This document shows, in pieces, positions 27,421 through 36,284 of a DNA stretch of 64,000 nt. The stretch comes from Paenibacillus sp. SZ31 (GTDB taxonomy: Bacteria > Bacillota > Bacilli > Paenibacillales > Paenibacillaceae). Position numbers and translations under genes: made by a program. The notes under the pieces are model-generated. The model was not told the origin of the DNA, searched no databases, and saw nothing but the letters and a program-made list of their open reading frames with translations. The stretch spans positions 186,001 to 250,000 of the forward strand of contig NZ_JABBEA010000002.1 of the NCBI RefSeq assembly GCF_012912005.1, written 5' to 3'. Position 1 is the stretch's first letter, and each line of letters begins with the position of its first letter.

Positions 27421-29136
27421 TTAATTGGTGTCCGATCCAAATACCTTCACTTCCCATAGCCTTGGGGTGTACCAATTGTTAGGATTGTTATGAAGCGCCG
27501 CATTAAGCATATTAATTCGTACATACCTGGCAGCAGTGCTTGATAGCGTATCTGATGTGAAACCGTAAGATGTATTATTGGTTCGATCCGATGCCACGGT
27601 CCAGTTTACATTATCCGTGCTGGTCTCGATTTTGTATTTGTAATAACCTTCGGAGCCTTTTTGCATCCACCAGGAGATTTGCACATTATTCAACTGTTGA
27701 ACGGAGCCGAGGTCTACCTTCCACCAATGTGGCCAGGAACTGCCTGTGCCGATCCATTCGGTTTGATAGTTACCATCATTAGCATAACTTGCCGGGTTTG
27801 TTCCAGTAGCCGTTTGGGCTGTTGCAGGTTTACCTTGCGACAGCAGTTTTCCATTCTGAACGGGAACGACAACATCATCGCTTGTGTTGTACAGGACTTG
27901 ATCAAAATAATCATAAAATGCGTAACCATCAGAGAACCAAACGGGAAGCAGTCGTTCCTCTGTTGTTCCATTTTGCGTACCTGCCCAGCCGAACATCCAG
28001 CGATACGCAACCATAACCACGTTGTTACCCGTATCTGGCTTCACTCGCATGACGGAACCCGACTGCGCCGAGAAAGTTGACGTGTTACCAATCGTCCGTA
28101 ATTCAGACCAATCTCCGTCTATGCTTGTTGCTGATGAATACAGGGGTATACTGGGATACCAACCTGCCGCTTGGGAAGAGAACAAATAATAAATGCCATC
28201 CTTTTTGATCATCTTAGGCAGTTCTCTATGTTGATTTTGATAAATAACAGAAACTTGATGATCCACATCCAACCAATCGGAGGTTAACTTATACAAAATC
28301 GTGTCCGAATTATTATTGGCGGTAGAGATCAGATACGCCGAATCATCATCATCTTTGAAAATAGAGATATCCCGGGATTGGTTCCCTTCCGGCCGAAAGC
28401 TTTTGTGAAATGTAAAGTCTTCTCCAGGCGTGGCTGAAGCCACCGATACTCTGGCAAGTGTGTAGTCTGTACTGTTTTCATAGTGAGCCCAAAAAACGAA
28501 TTTGTTCGTGGGCGCGTGGTATAGGATATTGATCCCTTCAAATTTAGAATTCGCCAGATCGGGATGATCCGTGTAGGAAAGGACCACTTTGTCGTTACCA
28601 TAGTTGACGTCATCCGTTGACGTCTGTTGAATCATTTCGCCAAAACCGCCTGATGACTTTTGCACGAAATTGAATCTGTAGTAGGTGTCTCCCACTTTAA
28701 GTTCATTCGGGAGCATAAGCGTTGATTGCGTTGTGTTATCAAAAGTTGTGAGGTTTTCTGGAAGGCTGTAAGGGGTATATTCTGGCGAGACAGCGGAGGT
28801 TAACAAGGAAGTTCCCCCATATGCCTTCACTTGATATTTGTACGAACTACCTATGTTGAGGTCATAATCATCCGTCGTTGTACCGGTTAGGGTCTGTAAT
28901 AACTGATAGGGTTCATCGTTCTCGGATCTATACAACTCGTATGCAGTCGCTCCCTGGACAGGTGCCCAATGGATTTTGGCATTGGATACTTCGGATTCAT
29001 TCTTCAGTACAAATAGTGTTGCAGCAATATGAGTCTCTTCATCAGCAGCGTGAACGGTTTGAACTGAGGACGTTAAATGAACTGTTAACAACATCAATGC
29101 AATGACGATAGCCATCCACGATTTACCTTTGATCAT
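27421..29136 (-). CDS. Secreted GH43-like protein with C-terminal discoidin (F5/8 C) domain
   Basis: 571 residues. A Sec signal peptide covers about residues 1-30. A fibronectin-III-like module follows (KIHWAPVQGATAYELYRSE), then a GH43-like propeller (PEGNQSRDISIFKDDDDSAY, QHRELPKMIKKDGIYYLFSS) and a C-terminal carbohydrate-binding discoidin domain from about residue 435 (NNVQISWWMQKG to RLWEVKVFG). It should act on polysaccharide outside the cell. The propeller resembles the adjacent cytoplasmic GH43 protein. AAGGAGATG upstream supports the start. Confidence 0.87.
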   Translation of the reverse strand: MIKGKSWMAIVIALMLLTVHLTSSVQTVHAADEETHIAATLFVLKNESEVSNAKIHWAPVQGATAYELYRSENDEPYQLLQTLTGTTTDDYDLNIGSSYKYQVKAYGGTSLLTSAVSPEYTPYSLPENLTTFDNTTQSTLMLPNELKVGDTYYRFNFVQKSSGGFGEMIQQTSTDDVNYGNDKVVLSYTDHPDLANSKFEGINILYHAPTNKFVFWAHYENSTDYTLARVSVASATPGEDFTFHKSFRPEGNQSRDISIFKDDDDSAYLISTANNNSDTILYKLTSDWLDVDHQVSVIYQNQHRELPKMIKKDGIYYLFSSQAAGWYPSIPLYSSATSIDGDWSELRTIGNTSTFSAQSGSVMRVKPDTGNNVVMVAYRWMFGWAGTQNGTTEERLLPVWFSDGYAFYDYFDQVLYNTSDDVVVPVQNGKLLSQGKPATAQTATGTNPASYANDGNYQTEWIGTGSSWPHWWKVDLGSVQQLNNVQISWWMQKGSEGYYKYKIETSTDNVNWTVASDRTNNTSYGFTSDTLSSTAARYVRINMLNAALHNNPNNWYTPRLWEVKVFGSDTN

Positions 29137-29212
29137 GTCTCATCATCTCCTTTTTTAGAAGACCAACCTTCCTGTTGCGGGAAGGCTGATCCAGGTGAAA
29201 CTAAACTTGACT

Positions 29213-30898
29213 TTATTTCAAATTCATCAGTGTCATTACATCTGTCTCGCTGGCTTGGTTGTACCAATCGTTAACTTCTTGGATAACGGTGTCTCCACCT
29301 TTTTCGTGCCACTGTTTCACAAAGGTATCAAATGCTTCAAGCGGCTCATTGCCATATATGATTTTGGTAAAAGTCTCTTGTTCCATGGTGGTCAACTGTT
29401 CCCACACATTTTGCATCGTTGGCGTTGGTGGACCGTTAAACTCATTTGGCAGTAAAACATCCCTGTTTTCATACGAAATCCGATATCCATCCTGGGTCGT
29501 TTGATCTTTTGAAGCGCTCTGAATGAGGACGCCCGTATCGGCCTCGACACCGTTCGCCAGATCATAGAATGATTGGCCGGGACCGTCCACGCTCGGTGTA
29601 TTCTTGGTAAATGCCATTTTGCCAACGCCTTGCACAGCCTCTAATGGTGTATTGAATTTTGTTGGATCGAAAGTGACTTCGTCGTTGACGATATCGTAAT
29701 CATATCCCTGAGCGTAGCCGTATTTGAAATCTCCCGTGCTGAACGCCGCATCATACATTTTATCGTAGTAGAGGAAGAAGGCTTCCATATTCTGAAAGTC
29801 CTTGTTAAACATGAACACACCATCGTTCAACTGTGCAGACTGATAGGTCTTATCGCCGTTCACGCCTTGAATGGTCGGATAAGCACTAATTTTCGCACCA
29901 TCCACATTTTTCTCTACGTCTTTCACACTGTCGTATAGCCAAGGACGACCAATGATAATGCCTGCTTTCCCCTCCGTAAAATCGGACAGTGCGTCCCAGG
30001 CCCCTTGGGTGGCCAATTCTTTGTTCAAATACCCTTTTGCATACCAATCGCGTAACTTGGCCAGTGCCTCTTTGTTACCATCAGCCACAGATCCATAAGT
30101 AAGTTTGCCGTTCTCGTTATACCATTGCCTTGGAAGGTGTTTGCCCGTGTATGCGCTGAATATCATGACCGGATCGCTGACCCAGCCCGTATTGTAGGAA
30201 TCTTTCCCCGAAAATGTAAAGCCGTATGTGTCTTTCTTGCCGTTCCCATCTGGGTCCTCATTAGTGAACGCCGCGATGACTTGCTCAAACTCTTCAATTG
30301 TTGTTGGCGCTTTCAAATTAAATTTGTCCAACCAGTCCTGACGGATCAACATGACTTCGCCTTCCGTCAGATTCGGCGCAATCGCCATCCCGTAGACCTT
30401 ACCCTCCCTAACCACTGGATTGAAGGTGGTCGGGTATTGTTTGTATATTTCTTTTATCCGGTCAGGCATGTAGGCTGAGATGTCTTCCGTTATCTCTTTG
30501 ACTTGCCCCGAATCGATCAGATCATTGACCAGCATGGTGTCATAGACGGGCAGAACGTCGGGCAACTTCTCGGAACCTGTCAACGCCAGCCGCAGCTTGG
30601 TATTATATTGTGAAGCATCACCTCCCAGCAGGGTGGTTTGGATTTTAATGCCCAGGTTTTCTTCGCCCCAACGGGTCAATACATTGTCATTCAACGTCTC
30701 ACCATTGATATACTTTCCAGCATTTTCATCCTGTTGTTTGGCGATGGTGATCGTAAATGGTGGATCATATTTTCCGTCCTTAAGCACCGATGCCGGTGCG
30801 GTCTCGGACGCACTCTCCCCTTTGCTACAGCCAGCCACAAGAACAGCCGACAGCATAACCATACTTACCATTTTCCATAAATCAGTTCTTTTCTTCAT
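29213..30898 (-). CDS. Sugar ABC transporter binding lipoprotein (LplA-like)
   Basis: 561 residues, the long form typical of Paenibacillus oligosaccharide binders. The lipobox is LVAGC. The binding fold includes GEENLGIKIQTTLLGGD and a calcium-loop-like NEDPDGNGKKDTYGF. It should capture oligosaccharide for the two permeases upstream. AAGGGGG before the ATG. Separated from the permease gene by 158 bases that contain a long stem-loop, so its dosage may be set separately from the permeases. Confidence 0.92.
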   Translation of the reverse strand: MKKRTDLWKMVSMVMLSAVLVAGCSKGESASETAPASVLKDGKYDPPFTITIAKQQDENAGKYINGETLNDNVLTRWGEENLGIKIQTTLLGGDASQYNTKLRLALTGSEKLPDVLPVYDTMLVNDLIDSGQVKEITEDISAYMPDRIKEIYKQYPTTFNPVVREGKVYGMAIAPNLTEGEVMLIRQDWLDKFNLKAPTTIEEFEQVIAAFTNEDPDGNGKKDTYGFTFSGKDSYNTGWVSDPVMIFSAYTGKHLPRQWYNENGKLTYGSVADGNKEALAKLRDWYAKGYLNKELATQGAWDALSDFTEGKAGIIIGRPWLYDSVKDVEKNVDGAKISAYPTIQGVNGDKTYQSAQLNDGVFMFNKDFQNMEAFFLYYDKMYDAAFSTGDFKYGYAQGYDYDIVNDEVTFDPTKFNTPLEAVQGVGKMAFTKNTPSVDGPGQSFYDLANGVEADTGVLIQSASKDQTTQDGYRISYENRDVLLPNEFNGPPTPTMQNVWEQLTTMEQETFTKIIYGNEPLEAFDTFVKQWHEKGGDTVIQEVNDWYNQASETDVMTLMNLK

Positions 30899-30943
30899 GG
30901 AAACATGCCCCCTTCACTCATACTCAATTTGTTTTCTATATAA

Positions 30944-31028
30944 GTTCAACTAATTGCATATTTACACTGGCACTCCGATGACAGAACAACCTTCCGATCG
31001 CTGTTATCGTGTAAATGTTTAGTTGAAC
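30944..31028 (-). repeat. Long imperfect inverted repeat between permease and binding-protein genes
   Basis: The left arm (30944-30967) starts GTTCAACTAA and ends ATTTACAC; the right arm (31009-31028) starts GTGTAAAT and ends TTAGTTGAAC. The arms pair over about 18 bases with a 6-base bulge and enclose about 40 bases. In the mRNA it would form a stable hairpin just before the binding-protein gene, possibly an mRNA processing or stability element. Confidence 0.6.
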
Positions 31029-31056
31029 ATATAGTGATCCAATTTCGTCATCCTAA

Positions 31057-31926
31057 CTATTCTTTTACGGCTCCTAGTACAATTCCCTTCACGAAATATC
31101 GTTGTAAAAAAGGATAGACCAAAATGATCGGGAGCGTGCTTACAAAAATTTGCGCTGCTTTGATGCTCTGTTCAGACATGGCTGCCACTTCAGACTGGCT
31201 CATCGCCATATTTTGCATATTGCTCTGTACAACAACGGTCTGGAGGAACGAAGCCAGCGGATATTTACTCGCATCGGACATGTACAAAATCCCGTCAAAC
31301 CAGGAGTTCCAGTGCCCCACCATAATGAACAAGGATACGGTCGCGATGCCAGGCAGAGATAATGGTAAATATATTTTGCTGAGGATTACGAAAAAGGACG
31401 CCCCGTCAATGAATGCTGCTTCTTCCAAGGCTTTGGGAATCGTTTTGAAGAAGTTGACGAGAAGAATCAGATTATAAGCACCGAATGCTCCCGGCAGCAC
31501 AAGCGCCCAAATTGTATCCTTTAATCCAAGAGCGGTGATCAAAATGTAAGAAGGGATCAATCCCCCGGAGAAAAGCATCGTAAAGATAAAAAACCACATG
31601 AGCACGTTGCGTCCCCGGAATTCCTTGGACAGGGCATAACCTGCACAGGTAAGGATGAACATGCTGATGGTCGTACCCAAAACGGTTCGAATGATAGATG
31701 TCAGCATGGCACCATTAAAGTTGGAATTGTTGAACGTTTTGATATAGGCATCCACGTTGAACCCGACCGGCCAAAATGACACCATATTACCGCTTATGGC
31801 CGCTTTACTGCTGAGCGATTGCGCCAACAGATGAAGCAGTGGAAGAAAACACGCCAGACCCGCCAGTATCATGAATGCGTAATTAAAATAGGAGAATACT
31901 CTATAGCCTGTCGTCTTATGGTACAT
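31057..31926 (-). CDS. Sugar ABC transporter permease (LplC/YtcP-like)
   Basis: 289 residues with six membrane helices. The permease EAA loop reads EEAAFIDGASFFVILSKIYLP, which contacts the ATPase. It follows the other permease by 18 bases and has AGGAGGGAG before its ATG. No dedicated ATPase is in the operon; such importers commonly share an MsmX/MsmK-type ATPase encoded elsewhere. Confidence 0.92.
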   Translation of the reverse strand: MYHKTTGYRVFSYFNYAFMILAGLACFLPLLHLLAQSLSSKAAISGNMVSFWPVGFNVDAYIKTFNNSNFNGAMLTSIIRTVLGTTISMFILTCAGYALSKEFRGRNVLMWFFIFTMLFSGGLIPSYILITALGLKDTIWALVLPGAFGAYNLILLVNFFKTIPKALEEAAFIDGASFFVILSKIYLPLSLPGIATVSLFIMVGHWNSWFDGILYMSDASKYPLASFLQTVVVQSNMQNMAMSQSEVAAMSEQSIKAAQIFVSTLPIILVYPFLQRYFVKGIVLGAVKE

Positions 31927-31944
31927 GATCCCTCTCCCTCCTTG

Positions 31945-32907
31945 TTAGAATATTTTGTAATTGGCATATTTATAGGCCAGCCTGTAAGAGACAACGATCA
32001 AGATCAAACTGATCCCCGATTTGAACAGTCCTACTGCGGTCCCGAACCCGTATTGCCCGTTTAACAAGGACGAACGATAGACATAGGTGTCAATGATATC
32101 TCCCGTACTGTAGACAAGCGGATTGTACAGATTGAAAACCTGATCAAAGCCCGCGTCCAGAATATTGCCCAGACTCAGTGTAGAAATGACGATAATCATG
32201 GGCAACATGCTAGGCAAGGTGACGTATCGAATCTGCTGCCGGCGTGTGGCACCGTCGATCTCAGCTGCTTCGTAATAAGAAGGATTGATCCCAGCAATGG
32301 TCGCCAGATAGACAATCATACCGAAGCCGAAGCTCTTCCACACATCGCTGATCACAACCGTGAATCGAAACAGATCAGGATCACCCAAGAAGTAAATGGG
32401 ATCATTCCCGAAAATCTGGGTCAAGATGTGATTGATTCCTCCGTCTAATCCCAGAATGTCGATCATCAACCCCGCGACCGTAACCCAGGACAAGAAATGC
32501 GGCAGATACACCAGTGTCTGTACACTTTTCTTAATGCCCATATTTCGGATCTCACTCAGCAGAATAGCCATAACGATCGGAACGATAATACCGACGATAA
32601 TTTTAGAAACGGCGATAATCAGCGTATTGATGATTGCTTGTGTGGCTTCTTTGTACTGGAAAATTCGTTCGAAGTTATCTAACCCGATCCACCGTGAACC
32701 TGTGATACCCAGCCATGGTTTATAGTCCTGAAATGCCATGAGCAAACCTACCATCGGGCCATAAGAAAAGATGCAGACAAACACAAAAGCGGGAATACAC
32801 AGTACATACAAAGGCCAGCTTTTCTTGAGTTCCTTTTTGAATGAAGTTCGCTGGGGAATCTTTGTTTTTGTTTTTTTTGCGGATCTGGCGGGCACGATCT
32901 CGTTAAT
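31945..32907 (-). CDS. Sugar ABC transporter permease (LplB/YteP-like), possible ATT start
   Basis: Six-helix permease; the EAA loop reads YEAAEIDGATRRQQIRYVTLP. A strong AGAGGAGGT (32915-32923) is followed 8 bases later by ATT (32907), in frame and giving 320 residues with a normal 30-residue cytosolic lead. ATG inside the site reaches a stop within four codons; GTG 32895 is 20 bases away; the upstream ATG at 32991 would include a cre-like operator and lacks a ribosome binding site. The ATT start is therefore my preference, with GTG 32895 as fallback. First gene of the operon. Confidence 0.82.
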   Translation of the reverse strand: MNEIVPARSAKKTKTKIPQRTSFKKELKKSWPLYVLCIPAFVFVCIFSYGPMVGLLMAFQDYKPWLGITGSRWIGLDNFERIFQYKEATQAIINTLIIAVSKIIVGIIVPIVMAILLSEIRNMGIKKSVQTLVYLPHFLSWVTVAGLMIDILGLDGGINHILTQIFGNDPIYFLGDPDLFRFTVVISDVWKSFGFGMIVYLATIAGINPSYYEAAEIDGATRRQQIRYVTLPSMLPMIIVISTLSLGNILDAGFDQVFNLYNPLVYSTGDIIDTYVYRSSLLNGQYGFGTAVGLFKSGISLILIVVSYRLAYKYANYKIF

Positions 32908-32963
32908 GTTGCATACCTCCTCTGTGATGCTTCTTCGAAAGCGATCCTTGCAATTAAGCTTAA

Positions 32964-33039
32964 CAAAAGCGCTTTCACTCCAAAATGCCAAAATTTCAAG
33001 ATCATCACCCCAGGCTGAACTATTTTAAAACCGCTTTCA
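32964..33039. promoter_or_regulatory. Two cre-like (CcpA) sites upstream of the sugar operon
   Basis: Minus-strand TGAAAGCGGTTTTA (33039-33026) matches the cre pattern TGWNANCGNTNNCA except at one base, and TGAAAGCGCTTTTG (32977-32964) except at two. They lie between the divergent permease and histidine kinase genes and would give glucose repression. Confidence 0.5.
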
Positions 33040-33146
33040 TTTATGACTGATACTACCCTTCCTCTTTTCGAAAGTTTGGCTTATATTAAAGTTAATCCGA
33101 TAAGGATTGTGAACTTCGATGTTTGGTGATATGAAAGGAAACACAT

Positions 33147-34856
33147 ATGATCAGAAAAATGTATATGAAGCGATTCATCTATTTCTTTGTTTTTTTTCTG
33201 CTGCTTACGTTGAGTTTGTTTTTCGTGATGAACCGATTGAGCTCCAAGACACTTGAGGAGAATCTGATCAGCGCTTCCAAAAACCAGCTTGATTATGTAA
33301 AAGGCATTCTAGACGGGATTATATACGAGGCTAATATGTACGGGGTTCAGTATGCAGCCGACAGTGATGTCCGCTTTTACCAGAGGCATGTTATCGAGCT
33401 GAGCAATTACGATTCCCAAATGAAGAAAAACGATATTGTTGATCGCTTGCGGCAAACGCTCCTCTCCAGTCGATCCATTGAATCGATCGGCATTTACTGG
33501 AAGTCCGAAGAAACGTTTCTATCTACGAACACTACACTGGAGGCAAGACTCCCGTTCAAGGATGTTCATCAGCGGGGGTGGCAAATTGTAGGTAACAGTT
33601 TGTATTACTTCGCCCTTTACCCTTACATCCAAAAATCCGGACAAAACGAACCGACTCAGTACATTGTTGGTGTAAAGCTGAATACGGATTATTTAAAAAG
33701 CCTGTTGAAAAAGGCTGTGAACAACGACAGCTCAAATGCTTTTTTTATGTTTAATCCTCAGCAGTTATGGAGTGAGAAAGAAGTCGATAACGATCTATTG
33801 AAAGCGGTTACCGAAATGCTTACGCCCCAGCCAGAAGTAACTTTAAAATATGATTATCACACCAATTCGGACGACTACTATGTTCTTTCGCGATATATTG
33901 AATCGATCGACGGCTACCTGATTACATATACACAGACGAACGATTTTCTGCAACCGCTTGACCGCAATCGAAAAGTTTTCTTTGCCAGCATTTTAGCCGT
34001 GTTCACGCTTGGTCTGGTTGTGATCTTTACGTTTTATCGGAACTACTACCGTAATCTCCGTTTGTTGGAGAGAAAGTTCTCTCAGGTCGAGCAAGGCAAT
34101 CACAACACGCGGATCACCGAAAATACGGGCAAAGAGTTTTACAGCCTGTTCAGAAGTTTTAACCATATGGTTACCGAAATCCAGGATCTGTTCGTATCCT
34201 TGAAGACTGAAACGGAACTGAGACGAGGTGCGGAACTTCAACAACTCCAAGCTCAGATTAATCCTCATTTTTTGTACAACAGTTTGTTTTTCATCATGTC
34301 GGTGGCTCAGTTTTCACCTGATTCTGTCATGCGCATGAGCAAGCATCTAGCTGAATATTATCGTTATTTAACCAAGTTGGACCGGCATGAAGTTACGCTG
34401 GAAAGCGAGCTCCAGTTTGCTGAACATTTCCTGATTATTATGGCTCTCAGCAAAAAAATGGAGTACAGCATTGATCTGCCGTTAGAATTGGCCTCCCTTC
34501 CCCTCATGCCGCTGATCATCCAGCCAGTGGTTGAAAATGCGATTCAACATGGCATTGAAGGACAACAAGGAGCCCATCGGGTGACGATCGATGTCAAACA
34601 GACGGAAACTGCAATAACGATCAAGGTATCCGATGACGGCAAAGGTCTTTCGCTCGATGATATCCGCAACTTGGAGGCTCGGCTTGAGAGCGATAACCCG
34701 CCTGAAGGAATTAAAGGCGTAGGGCTCTGGAATGTAAATCGACGTCTGAAAAATACGTACGGCGAACGTAGCGGGCTACATTTTGCTACAAGTGATTGGG
34801 GTGGATTGTCGGTCCTGCTGCTCATCAGCATTCCCGAGGAGAAAGGAGATAGCTAA
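33147..34856 (+). CDS. YesM-type sensor histidine kinase
   Basis: 569 residues. An N-terminal membrane helix (about 9-28), an extracellular sensor region to about 275, a second helix, a HAMP linker, and a His_kinase domain with LQAQINPHFLYNSL (phosphorylated His374), then an ATPase domain with VVENAIQHGIEG, VSDDGKG and KGVGLWNVNRRL. It should sense a sugar outside the cell and phosphorylate the response regulator whose ATG overlaps its stop codon. AAAGGA 7 bases before the ATG. Divergent from the sugar ABC operon, its probable target. Confidence 0.94.
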   Translation: MIRKMYMKRFIYFFVFFLLLTLSLFFVMNRLSSKTLEENLISASKNQLDYVKGILDGIIYEANMYGVQYAADSDVRFYQRHVIELSNYDSQMKKNDIVDRLRQTLLSSRSIESIGIYWKSEETFLSTNTTLEARLPFKDVHQRGWQIVGNSLYYFALYPYIQKSGQNEPTQYIVGVKLNTDYLKSLLKKAVNNDSSNAFFMFNPQQLWSEKEVDNDLLKAVTEMLTPQPEVTLKYDYHTNSDDYYVLSRYIESIDGYLITYTQTNDFLQPLDRNRKVFFASILAVFTLGLVVIFTFYRNYYRNLRLLERKFSQVEQGNHNTRITENTGKEFYSLFRSFNHMVTEIQDLFVSLKTETELRRGAELQQLQAQINPHFLYNSLFFIMSVAQFSPDSVMRMSKHLAEYYRYLTKLDRHEVTLESELQFAEHFLIIMALSKKMEYSIDLPLELASLPLMPLIIQPVVENAIQHGIEGQQGAHRVTIDVKQTETAITIKVSDDGKGLSLDDIRNLEARLESDNPPEGIKGVGLWNVNRRLKNTYGERSGLHFATSDWGGLSVLLLISIPEEKGDS

Positions 34857-36205
34857 TGCGATTATTAATTGTGGATGACGGACATTATGTCGTTGAGTAT
34901 ATGAAGCACTTGCTCGATTGGAAAACCTTCGGTATTCATCAGATCGAGACGATGACCAATTCGATTGAAGCCCGGGACATGTTGACTCAAAACCATATCG
35001 ATATTCTGATCACTGACATCCGAATGCCTGAGGTTTCAGGCATTGATCTGCTTCAACATATCCACCAACATAGCTTGCCAACCAAAGTCATCATCCTTTC
35101 CGGCTACTCCGAGTTCGAATATGCGCAACAAGGAATCCGCCTAGGTGCGCTCGACTATCTGCTCAAACCTGTAGACAAAGATGACGTGGAGAAAGCCATG
35201 TCTAAAGCCATCAAGAATATTACAAAGACACGACCCGCTCAACCTATCGCATGGGAGAACTTCGATGGATTGGGGTACCTGCTTTCGCTGCTTGGTCAAA
35301 ACGAGACATTGAGAAGGCAATATGATGTTTATACTGAATTCTTAGGGGAACAACGTTTCTGCTGCTTCAAGTTGGAGGGTTTCACACAAGAACATGAGGA
35401 CGTTATAAAACGTGCTGTTGGAGACAAATTGGATCGTCTCGTATGGACTGCGGGAACGCGACTGGTCGCTCTTGTTCCGGAAGAAGCTGCTGAGGAACTG
35501 ACTATCAAACTGGAGCAATCGGTCGTGTCCCCTCCCTTTTCATTGACCGAACGTAACGTGATCAGGCAGATGTTCTACAGATTCTTCCTGAATGAGGACG
35601 TACACTCAGAAGACTTCATTGGCATATTCAACCATTCTCCATCATGCAGTGATTGGGAATCTGCCGGAAATATCATTAAAAAATATGATCAACTCCGTCT
35701 CCGAAAGCAAAAAATAATCTTTCTCCTAGAGACGATGTTATATGTATATCTGGCGGACACGGATCGGGATGACTCTGAAACCGTGGATTGGATATTCAAC
35801 CAGTTAGGGCAACCTGATGAACTATGGTCAACCCTCATGCATCGGGTCAGTCGAATCAGAAACAACAAACAGATGTCCATCCAAACCATCGTCGACAAAG
35901 TGCAAACGTATATCGAAGACCATCTGTCACATGGCCTTAGTTTGGATGAGTTGGGGAAAGTAGCACATCTCCATCCGGTCTACTTTTCCAAACTGTTTAA
36001 ACAGGAGACGGGTGAAAATGTGTCAAATTACATTTCTAAGAAGAGGCTGGAGAAAGCTTCTCAACTGCTTCAAGATTCTGAACTCCGTGTCAACGATATC
36101 GCGCAAATGGTCGGTTACAGAAAGAATCAGTATTTTATCCAGTTGTTCAAAGTGGAATACGGGGTTACGCCCTACCAGTACCGCAGAAATATGATCCACA
36201 AATAA
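34856..36205 (+). CDS. YesN-type response regulator with AraC output domain
   Basis: 449 residues. A receiver domain at 1-120 with acidic pocket Asp7/Asp8, phosphoacceptor Asp54 (LITDIRMPE) and Lys in LLKPVD; a variable middle region; and an AraC double helix-turn-helix at the C-terminus (LDELGKVAHLHPVYFSKLFK and VGYRKNQYFIQLFKVEYGVT). The start overlaps the kinase stop (TAATG), showing tight coupling. It probably activates the divergent GH43/ABC operon. Confidence 0.94.
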   Translation: MRLLIVDDGHYVVEYMKHLLDWKTFGIHQIETMTNSIEARDMLTQNHIDILITDIRMPEVSGIDLLQHIHQHSLPTKVIILSGYSEFEYAQQGIRLGALDYLLKPVDKDDVEKAMSKAIKNITKTRPAQPIAWENFDGLGYLLSLLGQNETLRRQYDVYTEFLGEQRFCCFKLEGFTQEHEDVIKRAVGDKLDRLVWTAGTRLVALVPEEAAEELTIKLEQSVVSPPFSLTERNVIRQMFYRFFLNEDVHSEDFIGIFNHSPSCSDWESAGNIIKKYDQLRLRKQKIIFLLETMLYVYLADTDRDDSETVDWIFNQLGQPDELWSTLMHRVSRIRNNKQMSIQTIVDKVQTYIEDHLSHGLSLDELGKVAHLHPVYFSKLFKQETGENVSNYISKKRLEKASQLLQDSELRVNDIAQMVGYRKNQYFIQLFKVEYGVTPYQYRRNMIHK

Positions 36206-36221
36206 AGCTATAAAACTAAAC

Positions 36222-36253
36222 GACCGTTCCACGGTAGAATACTGGGGAACGGT
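36222..36253. terminator. Hairpin between the response regulator and monooxygenase genes
   Basis: GACCGTTCC (36222-36230) pairs with GGAACGGTC (36245-36253) between two convergent genes. Weak T tail. Confidence 0.6.
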
Positions 36254-36284
36254 CTCAGCTTATATCTTGTTTCTTCGTAATGGA

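Noticed and set aside
27661..28080. 139-codon plus-strand frame
   Set aside because: Antisense to the secreted GH43-like gene and irregular in composition.
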